Assembly (NCBI GenBank): GCA_027618515.1
Contig: JAQCEV010000011.1
Location: 1-45,405 of the forward strand
Source: Chloroflexota bacterium
Lineage (GTDB): Bacteria > Chloroflexota > Dehalococcoidia > Lucifugimonadales > Australimonadaceae
Direction of reading: 5' to 3'
DNA length: 45,405 nt
Position numbers and translations under genes: made by a program. Positions 26,279 to 35,870 of the stretch are shown piece after piece. The notes beneath the pieces are model-generated. The model made no database searches, was not told the origin of the DNA, and saw only the letters and a program-made list of their open reading frames with translations. Each line of letters begins with the position of its first letter. The stretch's first letter is position 1.

Positions 26279-26793
26279 CTGGTTACGGGGTGGAACACGG
26301 ACGGGCCCGGGGCTGCATTGCCGTCGGAGTCAAGGATCTCTTCCCACGTGAACTGCTTGCCCACCCCGCTGCGATTGGCAAGGAAACGCTTAGCCGTCAG
26401 AGGCTCCAGCAACTCGCAGTAGATCTCGATCCGGTTACCGTCGGGGTCATTGCAGTACATGCTCCGGGTATAACCGTAGTCGATCATCTCGATGAACTCG
26501 ACTCCCCGCGTAGAAAGATCGTCGAACGTCTCCTTGAGTTCCTCGGTGCCGCCCTCGATCACGAAGGCTAAGTGGCTCAGTCCAGGAGCGCCCGCGGCGT
26601 TTCCGTGGGTGCCCTCGGTGCGTGCGTTGAAGAGACCGATATCGTGGTGCTGGCGACCGAAAGACATGAAGGCTCCTGGGCGCTCGGCCCATCGAACGAC
26701 CTCCATCCCCAGCTTGTCACGGTAGAACTCGACAGCCACAGCGACGTCTGAGACGTAAAGTACCGTGTGTCCAACTCGCTCGATCCGTGTCAT
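26275..26793 (-). CDS. VOC-fold protein, extradiol-dioxygenase-like
   Basis: A 172-residue vicinal-oxygen-chelate protein. Two beta-alpha-beta-beta-beta modules are seen, with metal-ligand-like residues His9 (ERVGHTVLYV), His74 (GLSHLAFVI) and Glu123 (GNRIEIYCE). That 2-His-1-Glu spacing matches type I extradiol dioxygenases such as catechol 2,3-dioxygenase, although glyoxalase-type roles are possible. The ATG at 26793 is preceded by AGGAGG; eight extra upstream codons are rejected. It is clearly a paralogue of the frameshifted VOC gene at 29002-29458, sharing IERVGH and FYRDKLGMEV. An extra C-terminal tail of about 40 residues distinguishes it. Confidence 0.87.
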   Translation of the reverse strand: MTRIERVGHTVLYVSDVAVAVEFYRDKLGMEVVRWAERPGAFMSFGRQHHDIGLFNARTEGTHGNAAGAPGLSHLAFVIEGGTEELKETFDDLSTRGVEFIEMIDYGYTRSMYCNDPDGNRIEIYCELLEPLTAKRFLANRSGVGKQFTWEEILDSDGNAAPGPSVFHPVTS

Positions 26794-26872
26794 GCCAGGC
26801 CTCCTGCTACCGCGCATTATGCGTTGGTCAGCGCGCGTAGTCTACCGCGCTCCAGCGAATCCCACGCAAACG

Positions 26873-28156
26873 CTAGGATGCGCCGCTGTTACGCAAGCGC
26901 TCTTCATAGGCGGCAGCCGCATCCTTGAGCGCACGATCTAGGTCAAGGTAATCCGCCGCTTGATCGGCGGGGGGCTTCACCACGGGCTCCTCCGCTTCTT
27001 CCGCAAATGGCGACGGCGCTTCGTCTTCGCCAATCACAACAGCATCCGTGTCGCTCGAGGGCGGTATCGGGGAATCGTGCGCGTCAGCAGCTGTATCCGA
27101 CGCCGAGAGCACGATCTCCGGCACGATGATCTCGTTCTCGTTCCTTGTGGCACCACTAGGCATGTAGCCAGCCATCATGGATGCAAAATCCGTCCCATCG
27201 CGCGGAGGTCGAGGTGACTCCGGTCGTGCAACACCCGCCGCTGTCGCCTGCTGGGGATCCGTTTCCCCGGCAACGATCGCCTGGCGCAGGGCGTCAAGAT
27301 CCATGCCCCCACCAAACGCTCGCTCAGGGTGAGCGGGCGGGGCGGGTTCAGCCTCAGGCTCGCGAGCCTCAAGCTCAGTTTCAACTGCGGGAGGTTCCTC
27401 GAAACTGATAAACGGAGTCCCGCGTTGCTCCGCAACTGCGGGGTCATCAACAGCGTCGGCGTTACCTATCGCTTCGCCAACAGATCCGTACGGTCGTCCC
27501 AGCAAGGGCACGTCGAGTTGCTCCACCGGGGTAGTGTCATCCAGCGCACTCACGTCCTCCGCCACTACAGCGAGAGGTTCTCCCACGACTGGAGCACCAG
27601 CAACTCGCCGCTCTTGTGGGGTACGGGGAAGGTCGGCATCGTGCTCGTCGGCGATGACTTCATCAGTGGAGGCCTTCTGCTCCGGCCATCGCTCAACAAA
27701 AATTTCGGCGGCAGGCTCTGGCGCGACCGCGGACGAAGGAACAGCAGGACCGCCGATGCTCGCTACGGTAAGGCTAGAAGACTCAGCTTCCGCTGGTGGG
27801 ACAGATGCCACGGCTGCTTCTGCCCCTTTAGCATGGGCAATTTTTTCTTTCGGCCCACGCGTTACGCCGGAGCGAGAAGGTTTCGCCGATGACGGTGGCA
27901 CGATGCACTCGAGCACCTGCAAGCCAGCTTCGGTGATCGTTCCGTTGGACTGCCATTCAGAACCATCCAGTAGCGTCGACCACTGATCCAGGTCCACTTG
28001 GCCCGCCAGTTCAGGCACCGAGAACGCTGCTGCGAGGGCCAGGTTCAGCGTCTCGTTGAAGCTGATGTCCCGATCAATCTCGGTTAACAACCTCGCCTGG
28101 AGACGTCGGACGGCCCTTTCCAGATCTGGGGGCAGAGTCACACTTCGACGAGTCAC
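26873..28156 (-). CDS. Ribbon-helix-helix-like protein with long acidic disordered tail
   Basis: A 427-residue protein of unknown function. The first 50 residues (TRRSVTLPPDLERAVRRLQ, then DISFNETLNLALAAAF) have the strand-helix-turn-helix pattern of ribbon-helix-helix DNA-binding proteins. Residues 55-90 (QWSTLLDGSEWQSNGTITEAGLQVLECIV) look folded. From about residue 95 onward the chain is rich in Ala, Pro, Glu, Asp and Ser and is probably disordered. Two short predicted helices stand out: MDLDALRQAIVAGE (about 290) and the C-terminal DYLDLDRALKDAAAAYEERL. The start is GTG at 28156, preceded by GGAGG. Coding is supported by continuous, strongly acidic composition. Similar heads occur in repressors and partition proteins, but no partner gene is seen. 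Confidence 0.7.
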   Translation of the reverse strand: MTRRSVTLPPDLERAVRRLQARLLTEIDRDISFNETLNLALAAAFSVPELAGQVDLDQWSTLLDGSEWQSNGTITEAGLQVLECIVPPSSAKPSRSGVTRGPKEKIAHAKGAEAAVASVPPAEAESSSLTVASIGGPAVPSSAVAPEPAAEIFVERWPEQKASTDEVIADEHDADLPRTPQERRVAGAPVVGEPLAVVAEDVSALDDTTPVEQLDVPLLGRPYGSVGEAIGNADAVDDPAVAEQRGTPFISFEEPPAVETELEAREPEAEPAPPAHPERAFGGGMDLDALRQAIVAGETDPQQATAAGVARPESPRPPRDGTDFASMMAGYMPSGATRNENEIIVPEIVLSASDTAADAHDSPIPPSSDTDAVVIGEDEAPSPFAEEAEEPVVKPPADQAADYLDLDRALKDAAAAYEERLRNSGAS

Positions 28157-28537
28157 CGTTCACCTCCACATACCAAACCCACGGGTCAGCGCGCCAGCAC
28201 CTGATTTAAGGGTAGCACAGCAGTTCTATGGTTGTAGCGCATTGCGTATTGCGTTTACACACACTTGCACCGCCGGTGCATACTACCGTTCTTTATTTTC
28301 CAGCATTCCACATATAGAGCATAGGTGCTTTCGCGTTTCTACGCGTCCGCGTAATTCCTATGCATGCACAGAACATTCTGTAGCAATTGCTACCACGTGC
28401 ACATTAGCGCCCTATACAGTAGCTCGTTTAGCAGTCTACGGCCTATCTAGTGGCATTGGAGGGTTATCAGCGCCTTAGACCGCACCGGCCAGAGGGTTCA
28501 CCAGAATAGGTGTATTCGGGCCCACCACTCTGGAGGG
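28157..28537. promoter_or_regulatory. AT-richer intergenic region with a cluster of palindromes
   Basis: About 380 bp upstream of the ribbon-helix-helix-like gene, visibly lower in GC than its surroundings and without a convincing gene. It holds TGCACCG-C-CGGTGCA (28266-28280), TGCATGCA (28361-28368), ACAGAA-CA-TTCTGT (28368-28381) and TAGCAATTGCTA (28381-28392). The last three are joined end to end. Tandem ATTGCGT words occur near 28243-28256. It probably contains the promoter and operator sites of the leftward gene, perhaps bound by that gene's own product. Confidence 0.5.
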
Positions 28538-28945
28538 CTAGCCAGACTGCGAGATCTCCCACAAGTGGCCGTCGGGATCGCGGAAAAACGCTCGCGTTTC
28601 GGGCCCCCGGTCGACCGGTGGGCTGAGGAACTCAGCCCCGCGATCGCGCAAAGTCTGGTATGCGCCCTGGCAATCAGGCTCTCGTATGGTGACCTCAGCT
28701 GAAACGCGATCGGCGTCCACGGGCGGAGTCATCGAAACCGTGGGCTTATCGTCAGATGGCCCGCCACCAGTGACCAGCAGCAGCCAATTGTCTAGGAAGC
28801 GCAACACGCACGACGAAACACCGTACTCCCGATGAACCGTCGCACCAAGCACATCCACGTACCACGCCTTCGAACGCTCGACGTCGTCCACGACGAGCAG
28901 CAACGTCATCTCCATGTCTGGTGATGGGAACGGTGTACCTGTCAT
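28538..28945 (-). CDS. VOC-fold protein, glyoxalase/bleomycin-resistance-like
   Basis: A 135-residue single VOC unit. It shows VVDDVERSKAWYVDVLGATV near the start and AFFRDPDGHLWEISQSG at the end, the usual closing motif with the Glu ligand. The His ligand expected near the start is absent (MEMTLLLVVDD), so a ring-cleaving role is unlikely; lyase, binding or resistance functions are more plausible. The ATG at 28945 follows GGAGA; the frame extends 13 codons further, but without a site. It differs clearly from the other two VOC proteins nearby. Confidence 0.85.
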   Translation of the reverse strand: MTGTPFPSPDMEMTLLLVVDDVERSKAWYVDVLGATVHREYGVSSCVLRFLDNWLLLVTGGGPSDDKPTVSMTPPVDADRVSAEVTIREPDCQGAYQTLRDRGAEFLSPPVDRGPETRAFFRDPDGHLWEISQSG

Positions 28946-29001
28946 GCGATCTCCTTGCTCGGGGTGGGCTCGGCCGTTGCTCACACGAGTACCGCGTGCT
29001 G

Positions 29002-29458
29002 CTACCTCGCGCTGATAGCCTCGATGTCTAGCGGCTCCCGGTAGTTGGGCTTGTTACGCATAACGTCCATGCCTTCCTCCGCGGGGTAGACGTCCGTATA
29101 GATCTCGAGGCGGTTGCCGTCGGGGTCGCGGAAGTAAACGCTGTGCGTCATACCGTGGTTCCACCTGGTCTACTTGCACGCCAGAGGCCTTCAGTTTGTC
29201 GTAAGCGGTCCGCAGGTCATGATCGTCGCCAGGTATCCTCAGCGCGATGTGCACGAGCCCCAGGGCACCGTGGACGCCGTCTCCAGCGTCTTGGAAGAGC
29301 GCGATGTCGTGGTCCTGCGACCCGAACGATAAGAACACGCTTCGCCCTGGCCGATAGGAAGTTACCTCCATGCCCAGCTTATCACGGTAGAACGCCATCC
29401 CGGCGTCCATGTCCGATACGCGGATCACGATGTGCCCCACACGTTCGATGCCCAACAT
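29002..29458 (-). pseudogene. VOC-fold protein, extradiol-dioxygenase-like, frameshifted
   Basis: From the ATG at 29458 the frame encodes LGIERVGHIVIRVSDMDAGMAFYRDKLGMEV, with ligand-like His9 and His70 (GLVHIAL), up to about residue 99 (VQVDQV). It then turns into an Arg/Pro-rich sequence ending at 29054. Skipping one base near 29161 restores the normal VOC ending in another frame: NHGMTHSVYFRDPDGNRLEIYTDV, with the Glu ligand, on to a stop at 29002. The intact product would be about 150 residues and a close paralogue of the VOC protein at 26275-26793. The defect is either an assembly error or a recent mutation. Confidence 0.8.
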
Positions 29459-29540
29459 GGTGGTTCTCCTAAATGGGCGCTCTGTAACCCATCCTGATCA
29501 TTGGCGCGATTCTACGCTCGTCGCTTGGGCGCGGGCAAAG

Positions 29541-29574
29541 AAAAAGGTCTCTCGACGATCGAGAGACCTTTTTT
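29541..29574. terminator. Bidirectional terminator after the 23S rRNA-tRNA unit
   Basis: The stem AAAAAGGTCTCTCG (29541-29554) pairs with CGAGAGACCTTTTTT starting at 29560, with a 5-nt loop, and has T-runs on both sides. It lies just past the 3' end of the tRNA, in the leftward direction, so it ends the rRNA-tRNA transcript. It could also stop rightward transcription. Confidence 0.9.
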
Positions 29575-29582
29575 GAACTTCT

Positions 29583-29657
29583 TGGTAGCGGGGGTTGGAC
29601 TCGAACCAACGACCTTCGGGTTATGAGCCCGACGAGCTGCCACTGCTCCACCCCGCA
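29583..29657 (-). tRNA. Initiator tRNA-Met (CAT anticodon)
   Basis: A full cloverleaf on the - strand with encoded CCA (29583-29585). The acceptor stem is TGCGGGG/CCCCGCT, with position 1 unpaired against 72 (T opposite T), as expected in initiator tRNAs, where C-A is usual. The anticodon stem TCGGG/CCCGA carries the three consecutive G-C pairs diagnostic of initiator tRNA around loop CTCATAA. The T arm is GTTGG-TTCGAGT-CCAAC. It lies 112 bp past the 23S 3' end and before a strong terminator, so it is probably co-transcribed with 23S rRNA. Confidence 0.95.
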
Positions 29658-29733
29658 CCGAATGGCATGGCCTAAATGGCGGCCAAATAGGAAATCGAGT
29701 GTTGCAACCGCGTCTTTGCGCGCTAACAAGGGG

Positions 29734-29759
29734 TATCGAGCGAGAGCGTTCTAAGGAAA
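29734..29759 (-). other. 3' strand of the 23S rRNA processing stem
   Basis: TATCGAGCGAG (29734-29744) and CTAAGGAAA (29751-29759) are exact reverse complements of two segments upstream of 23S (32814-32824 and 32795-32803). Together they form a long stem enclosing the 23S rRNA, the usual RNase III processing site. Confidence 0.85.
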
Positions 29760-29769
29760 GAAAAATATA

Positions 29770-32762
<2,993 letters not shown>

Positions 32763-32927
32763 AAGCTCTCCGTCGTAATGCGGAGAGCCGGTTTTTTCCT
32801 TAGCTCGTTGTTACTCGCTCGATATTCCCTTGTTAAGGTGCAAAGACGGGAGCCCGACTAGAGTCTCATTGACCCTTGTCATCCAACCTCAAAATCAACT
32901 TCAGAGGTGAGGGGCTCGCGCCGCAAC
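32763..32927 (-). other. 23S rRNA leader with processing stem
   Basis: The roughly 165-nt leader between the promoter and 23S contains CTCGCTCGATA (32814-32824) and TTTCCTTAG (32795-32803), complementary to the 3' flank. A separate hairpin, GCTCTCCG/CGGAGAGC (32765-32772, 32781-32788), lies next to the mature 5' end. On the + strand that hairpin is followed by TTTTTT, so it could also stop rightward transcription. Confidence 0.8.
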
Positions 32928-32933
32928 TCAAGT

Positions 32934-32963
32934 AGTATATGAACGCTTCGCCTGTAGTGTCAA
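32934..32963 (-). promoter_or_regulatory. Near-consensus sigma-70 promoter of the 23S rRNA unit
   Basis: On the - strand a perfect TTGACA (-35, 32958-32963) and TATACT (-10, 32934-32939) are separated by 18 bases. Transcription would begin near 32927, giving a 165-nt leader to 23S. This is by far the best promoter seen in the window and indicates that 23S is transcribed on its own. Confidence 0.88.
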
Positions 32964-33034
32964 CAGACCCCGCCTCCACACCACCGCCCCTCTATCCTCG
33001 CTATTTAGCAGGCGGCGACCCGGTGTGCACGCGC

Positions 33035-33964
33035 TTAGCCCTCTGCTCCACCGATATCGCCAGCATTAGCCGAACTACCGACGAATTCAACGTCCTCAAT
33101 ATCCACAAAACGTGTCCGCATCGCCTCTATCGCCTGGGGGTTCTCGTCCACCAGGATGAAACGCCGCCCCAGTTCAGCCGCCGCCGCACCCGTCGTGCCG
33201 CTACCCGCAAAGAAATCCAGCACCACGTCACCCGCGTTGGACGACGCCGTGACGATCCGCCGCAGGATGGCGATCGGCTTCTGCGTGGCGTAGCCCGTAC
33301 TCTCGCGCCCACCTGGTGGCACGATGGTCTGCCACCACGTGTCCGTGGGTAGCTTGCCCCGCGCTGCCTTCTCCGGCCCTACCAGTCCCGGCGCCATATA
33401 GGGGATACGGTCGATCGCATCTCTGTTAAATGTGAAATGCGCCGGGTCTTTAACGTAGTAAAGGATGTTGTCGTGCTTGGCAGGCCACCGGTTCTTCCGC
33501 CTGCCGCCGTAGTCGTATGCCCAGATGATCTCGTTCTGAAAGCACTCGCGCCCAAATATCTGGTCCATGAGCACCTTGCAGTAATGCACCTCACGGTAGT
33601 CCAGGTGCAGGTAGAAGGAGCCCCTAGGCTTGAGCACCCGGTAGGCCTCCCGCAACCGAGGCTCCAAGAAACCCAGGTAGTCGTCGAAAACGTCGGAGTA
33701 CTCGGTCGAGGCCCCGAGCTCAGTGACGTACCGCCGCCCACCGAACCCCGTACGATCGCCATCCTCACTTGATCTCGTCCTGGTGCGCGTTTTTCGCTGC
33801 GCTTTGCCAGTGTTGAACGGCGGATCGATGTACACGAGATCGACGGATGCGTCTGCCATCCTCTTTAGAAAGGCGAGGTTGTCTCCGAAATAGACCTGCC
33901 CGAAGTGGGCTTGATTAGATGAAGCGTTCGTCACCACGCCAGTGTAGGCGTCGCACCAGAGCAT
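33035..33964 (-). CDS. Site-specific DNA methyltransferase, beta class
   Basis: A 309-residue adenine-N6 or cytosine-N4 methyltransferase. The catalytic motif IV (VYIDPPFNTG, about residue 45) precedes a target-recognition region. The AdoMet-binding motif I (LDFFAGSGTTG, about 255) comes near the C-terminus, with TGYATQKP just before it. This IV-TRD-I order defines the beta class, which includes CcrM-like and many restriction-linked enzymes. No endonuclease gene is adjacent, so it is an orphan here. It faces an amidohydrolase across 80 bp and sits 72 bp from the 23S promoter. The start is uncertain: ATG at 33964, or a GTG about 9-10 codons in. Confidence 0.93.
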   Translation of the reverse strand: MLWCDAYTGVVTNASSNQAHFGQVYFGDNLAFLKRMADASVDLVYIDPPFNTGKAQRKTRTRTRSSEDGDRTGFGGRRYVTELGASTEYSDVFDDYLGFLEPRLREAYRVLKPRGSFYLHLDYREVHYCKVLMDQIFGRECFQNEIIWAYDYGGRRKNRWPAKHDNILYYVKDPAHFTFNRDAIDRIPYMAPGLVGPEKAARGKLPTDTWWQTIVPPGGRESTGYATQKPIAILRRIVTASSNAGDVVLDFFAGSGTTGAAAAELGRRFILVDENPQAIEAMRTRFVDIEDVEFVGSSANAGDIGGAEG

Positions 33965-34044
33965 GGGCCAGACGTTTGCCCTCGTACCCGCAACCGCTGA
34001 TAATCACGCGCAGCAACAGCCCCCCAACCGAACGGAGCCATCCC

Positions 34045-35046
34045 ATGATCATCGACGTTCACACGCACATCGTTCCTGAGCACTTCCCCCTCAAGTTGCA
34101 GCGCGCAGCGGGCGACGGCTGGCCATTCATGGATCACGGTCGCTCCAAGCCGGATACCGCCGACATGATGGTGGGGGGCAAGAATTACCGGACCGTGGAC
34201 GACCAATGCTGGAGTGCCGCTCGGCGGATATCCGACCTGCCCGACCAAGGCATCGACCGCCAGGTCATCTCGCCGATGCCCCGGCTCCTCGACTACGGGA
34301 TCAACGTCAACGACGGCCGTGACTTAGCGCGTTACCTTAATGAGACTATCGCAGAACTTGTGAAGAGCTACCCAGACCGTTTCTACGGCCTCGGTTCCGT
34401 GCCCATGCAGGATGTGGATCTCGCCGTCGCCGAGCTTGAAGGGGTAAAGGCGCTGGGCCTTCGCGGCGTTGAGATCACCACCAACGTGAACGGAGTCAGT
34501 CCAGGAGACCCGCGATTCCTGCCCTTCTGGCGAGAGGTCGAGCACTTGAGCCTGTCCGTCTTCGTGCACGGCCAAGACCCCACCTTCAGCGAGCGGCTCG
34601 TAGGCCCACCGTACCTGGAGAACGCCATCGGGTTCCCCATGGAAAATGCATTCGCGGTTGCCTCAATCGTCACTGGCGGAGTGATGGAGGAATGCCCCGA
34701 TCTACGCGTGTGCTTCAGCCACGGCGGTGGCCCGTTCACCATGGTGCTTCCCAGGATTCAGCACCTGTGGCACCAGAACGCCTCGCTGCGCGAAGCGATG
34801 AAGCGTCCGCCACTCGAGTACGCTCAGATGCTGTACTACGACGACATCCTGTTCGACAACCGAGCGTTGAGCTACCTGATGGACATGGTCGGTTCGAGCC
34901 AGGTGCTGATCGGTTCCGACTACCCGTTCATGAGCAGGCCCCAACTCCCCGCCGACGAGTTCGCGGCACTGGCCCTGAGCGCGGACGTTGCGGAAGATCT
35001 GGCCTGGCGGAATTGCCTGCGGTTCTTAGGGTTGCAGGAACCGTAG
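34045..35046 (+). CDS. Amidohydrolase, ACMSD-like decarboxylase family
   Basis: A 333-residue TIM-barrel metal enzyme of the amidohydrolase-2 group. Metal-site elements are visible: DVHTHIVPEHFP at the N-terminus (HxH), FVHGQDPTF near residue 175, FSHGGGPFTM near 230, and GSDYPFMSRPQ near 290 with the Asp. These match 2-amino-3-carboxymuconate-6-semialdehyde decarboxylase and related non-oxidative decarboxylases of aromatic acids. The ATG at 34045 follows GGAG; the frame is open to 33919, but upstream sequence is Arg-rich and overlaps the divergent methyltransferase. The substrate is not determined. An ArsR-type regulator follows 88 bp downstream. Confidence 0.9.
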   Translation: MIIDVHTHIVPEHFPLKLQRAAGDGWPFMDHGRSKPDTADMMVGGKNYRTVDDQCWSAARRISDLPDQGIDRQVISPMPRLLDYGINVNDGRDLARYLNETIAELVKSYPDRFYGLGSVPMQDVDLAVAELEGVKALGLRGVEITTNVNGVSPGDPRFLPFWREVEHLSLSVFVHGQDPTFSERLVGPPYLENAIGFPMENAFAVASIVTGGVMEECPDLRVCFSHGGGPFTMVLPRIQHLWHQNASLREAMKRPPLEYAQMLYYDDILFDNRALSYLMDMVGSSQVLIGSDYPFMSRPQLPADEFAALALSADVAEDLAWRNCLRFLGLQEP

Positions 35047-35091
35047 TACTTCCGGTGGATGTGAGCGCAACGGGGGTCGCCTATGCTCGTC

Positions 35092-35124
35092 CAACCACTT
35101 GGTTGACCCCGAAATCGGTCGACC
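35092..35124. promoter_or_regulatory. Candidate operator upstream of the ArsR-type gene
   Basis: The inverted repeat CAACCA-CT-TGGTTG (35092-35105) and the palindrome GGTCGACC (35117-35124) lie in the 88 bp between the amidohydrolase stop and the regulator start. ArsR-family proteins commonly bind short inverted repeats over their own promoters. Confidence 0.45.
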
Positions 35125-35134
35125 CGAGGCACGT

Positions 35135-35500
35135 ATGACGACAGCCAATGGGCACCTTCCTGAACAACTGCTATCGCTGGTCGCTGGTCGCTTCCGGCTC
35201 CTGGGAGACGCCACGCGCCTGAGCTTGATCCTCGCCGTCCGTGACGCCGAGCTCAGCGTTAGCCAGATCGCTGACGCCGTGGGTACTTCGCAGGCCAACG
35301 CCTCGAAGCATCTCACCGCGCTGCACGACGCAGGGATGGTCGCTCGCCGTCGTGAAGGTGGAAGCGTCTTCTACCAGGCCAACGGCCGCGTGCCTTACCT
35401 GTTGATCGACGCCGTGTGCACGAGCCTTGACTCCCAAGCCCGCGAGCGTGACGCACTTCTGGCATCCGCGCAACAGCAAGGCAACCGCAACGCGGCGTAG
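35135..35500 (+). CDS. ArsR-family winged-helix transcriptional regulator
   Basis: A 121-residue regulator. The helix-turn-helix is well formed: LGDATRLSLILAVRDAELSVSQIADAVGTSQANASKHLTAL, followed by the wing (VARRREGGSVFYQANG). The alpha-3 cysteine box (ELCVCD) of metal-sensing members is replaced by AELSVSQ, and no other metal cluster is visible, so it probably senses something other than a metal. The ATG at 35135 follows GAGG and lies after the candidate operator; the frame is open to 35099, but that would place the operator within the gene. Likely target: itself, the upstream amidohydrolase or the cox operon. Confidence 0.9.
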   Translation: MTTANGHLPEQLLSLVAGRFRLLGDATRLSLILAVRDAELSVSQIADAVGTSQANASKHLTALHDAGMVARRREGGSVFYQANGRVPYLLIDAVCTSLDSQARERDALLASAQQQGNRNAA

Positions 35501-35870
35501 CAGCCTGGGTGGGGCCGGCAGTTTCGGGCTGACCACCAGCGACCGCCCCCACACACACCCTGCAAACCAGCCCCTCCGAGTGCACGGAAGACGCCGCCCA
35601 GTGCCCGCCCACGATGGTGATTCGTACCCCGCGTGCCATCCGTGACATGTCCACGCCATCGAGGCTGTTCGTCGCGACTAAGGGGACTCCGCACAACCCG
35701 CGCTTGAGCAAGACGGAATGCTTGAACTCGGGTGGCGCCCAAGGTAATATCGCCAGGTTGCCACTGGATAAACTCCTCTGCGTGCCAGGCGCAACACCCT
35801 GCCAACGGGCGCAGCCTGAACACTGTTCCACCGCCCGCAGTACTGGCCCCAAGTAAATGAGGTTGCTCGC
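35501..35870. other. Intergenic region before the cytochrome oxidase operon
   Basis: About 370 bp without a convincing gene. Frames on both strands translate to Cys/Arg/Pro-rich sequence with no ribosome site. It must contain the promoter of the rightward oxidase operon, but no clear -35/-10 pair was recognised. GAGG at 35859-35862 is the ribosome site of the first gene. Confidence 0.45.

Noticed and set aside
28157-28537. A CRISPR array or phage attachment site in the palindrome-rich gap
   Set aside because: There are no regularly spaced identical repeats, no cas or integrase gene, and no duplicated tRNA end.
29658-29769. A 5S rRNA gene between the tRNA and 23S rRNA
   Set aside because: The gap is only 112 bp, is largely taken up by the 23S processing strand, and lacks 5S conserved motifs.
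33035-33964. A full restriction-modification system
   Set aside because: Only the methyltransferase is present; both neighbours are unrelated.
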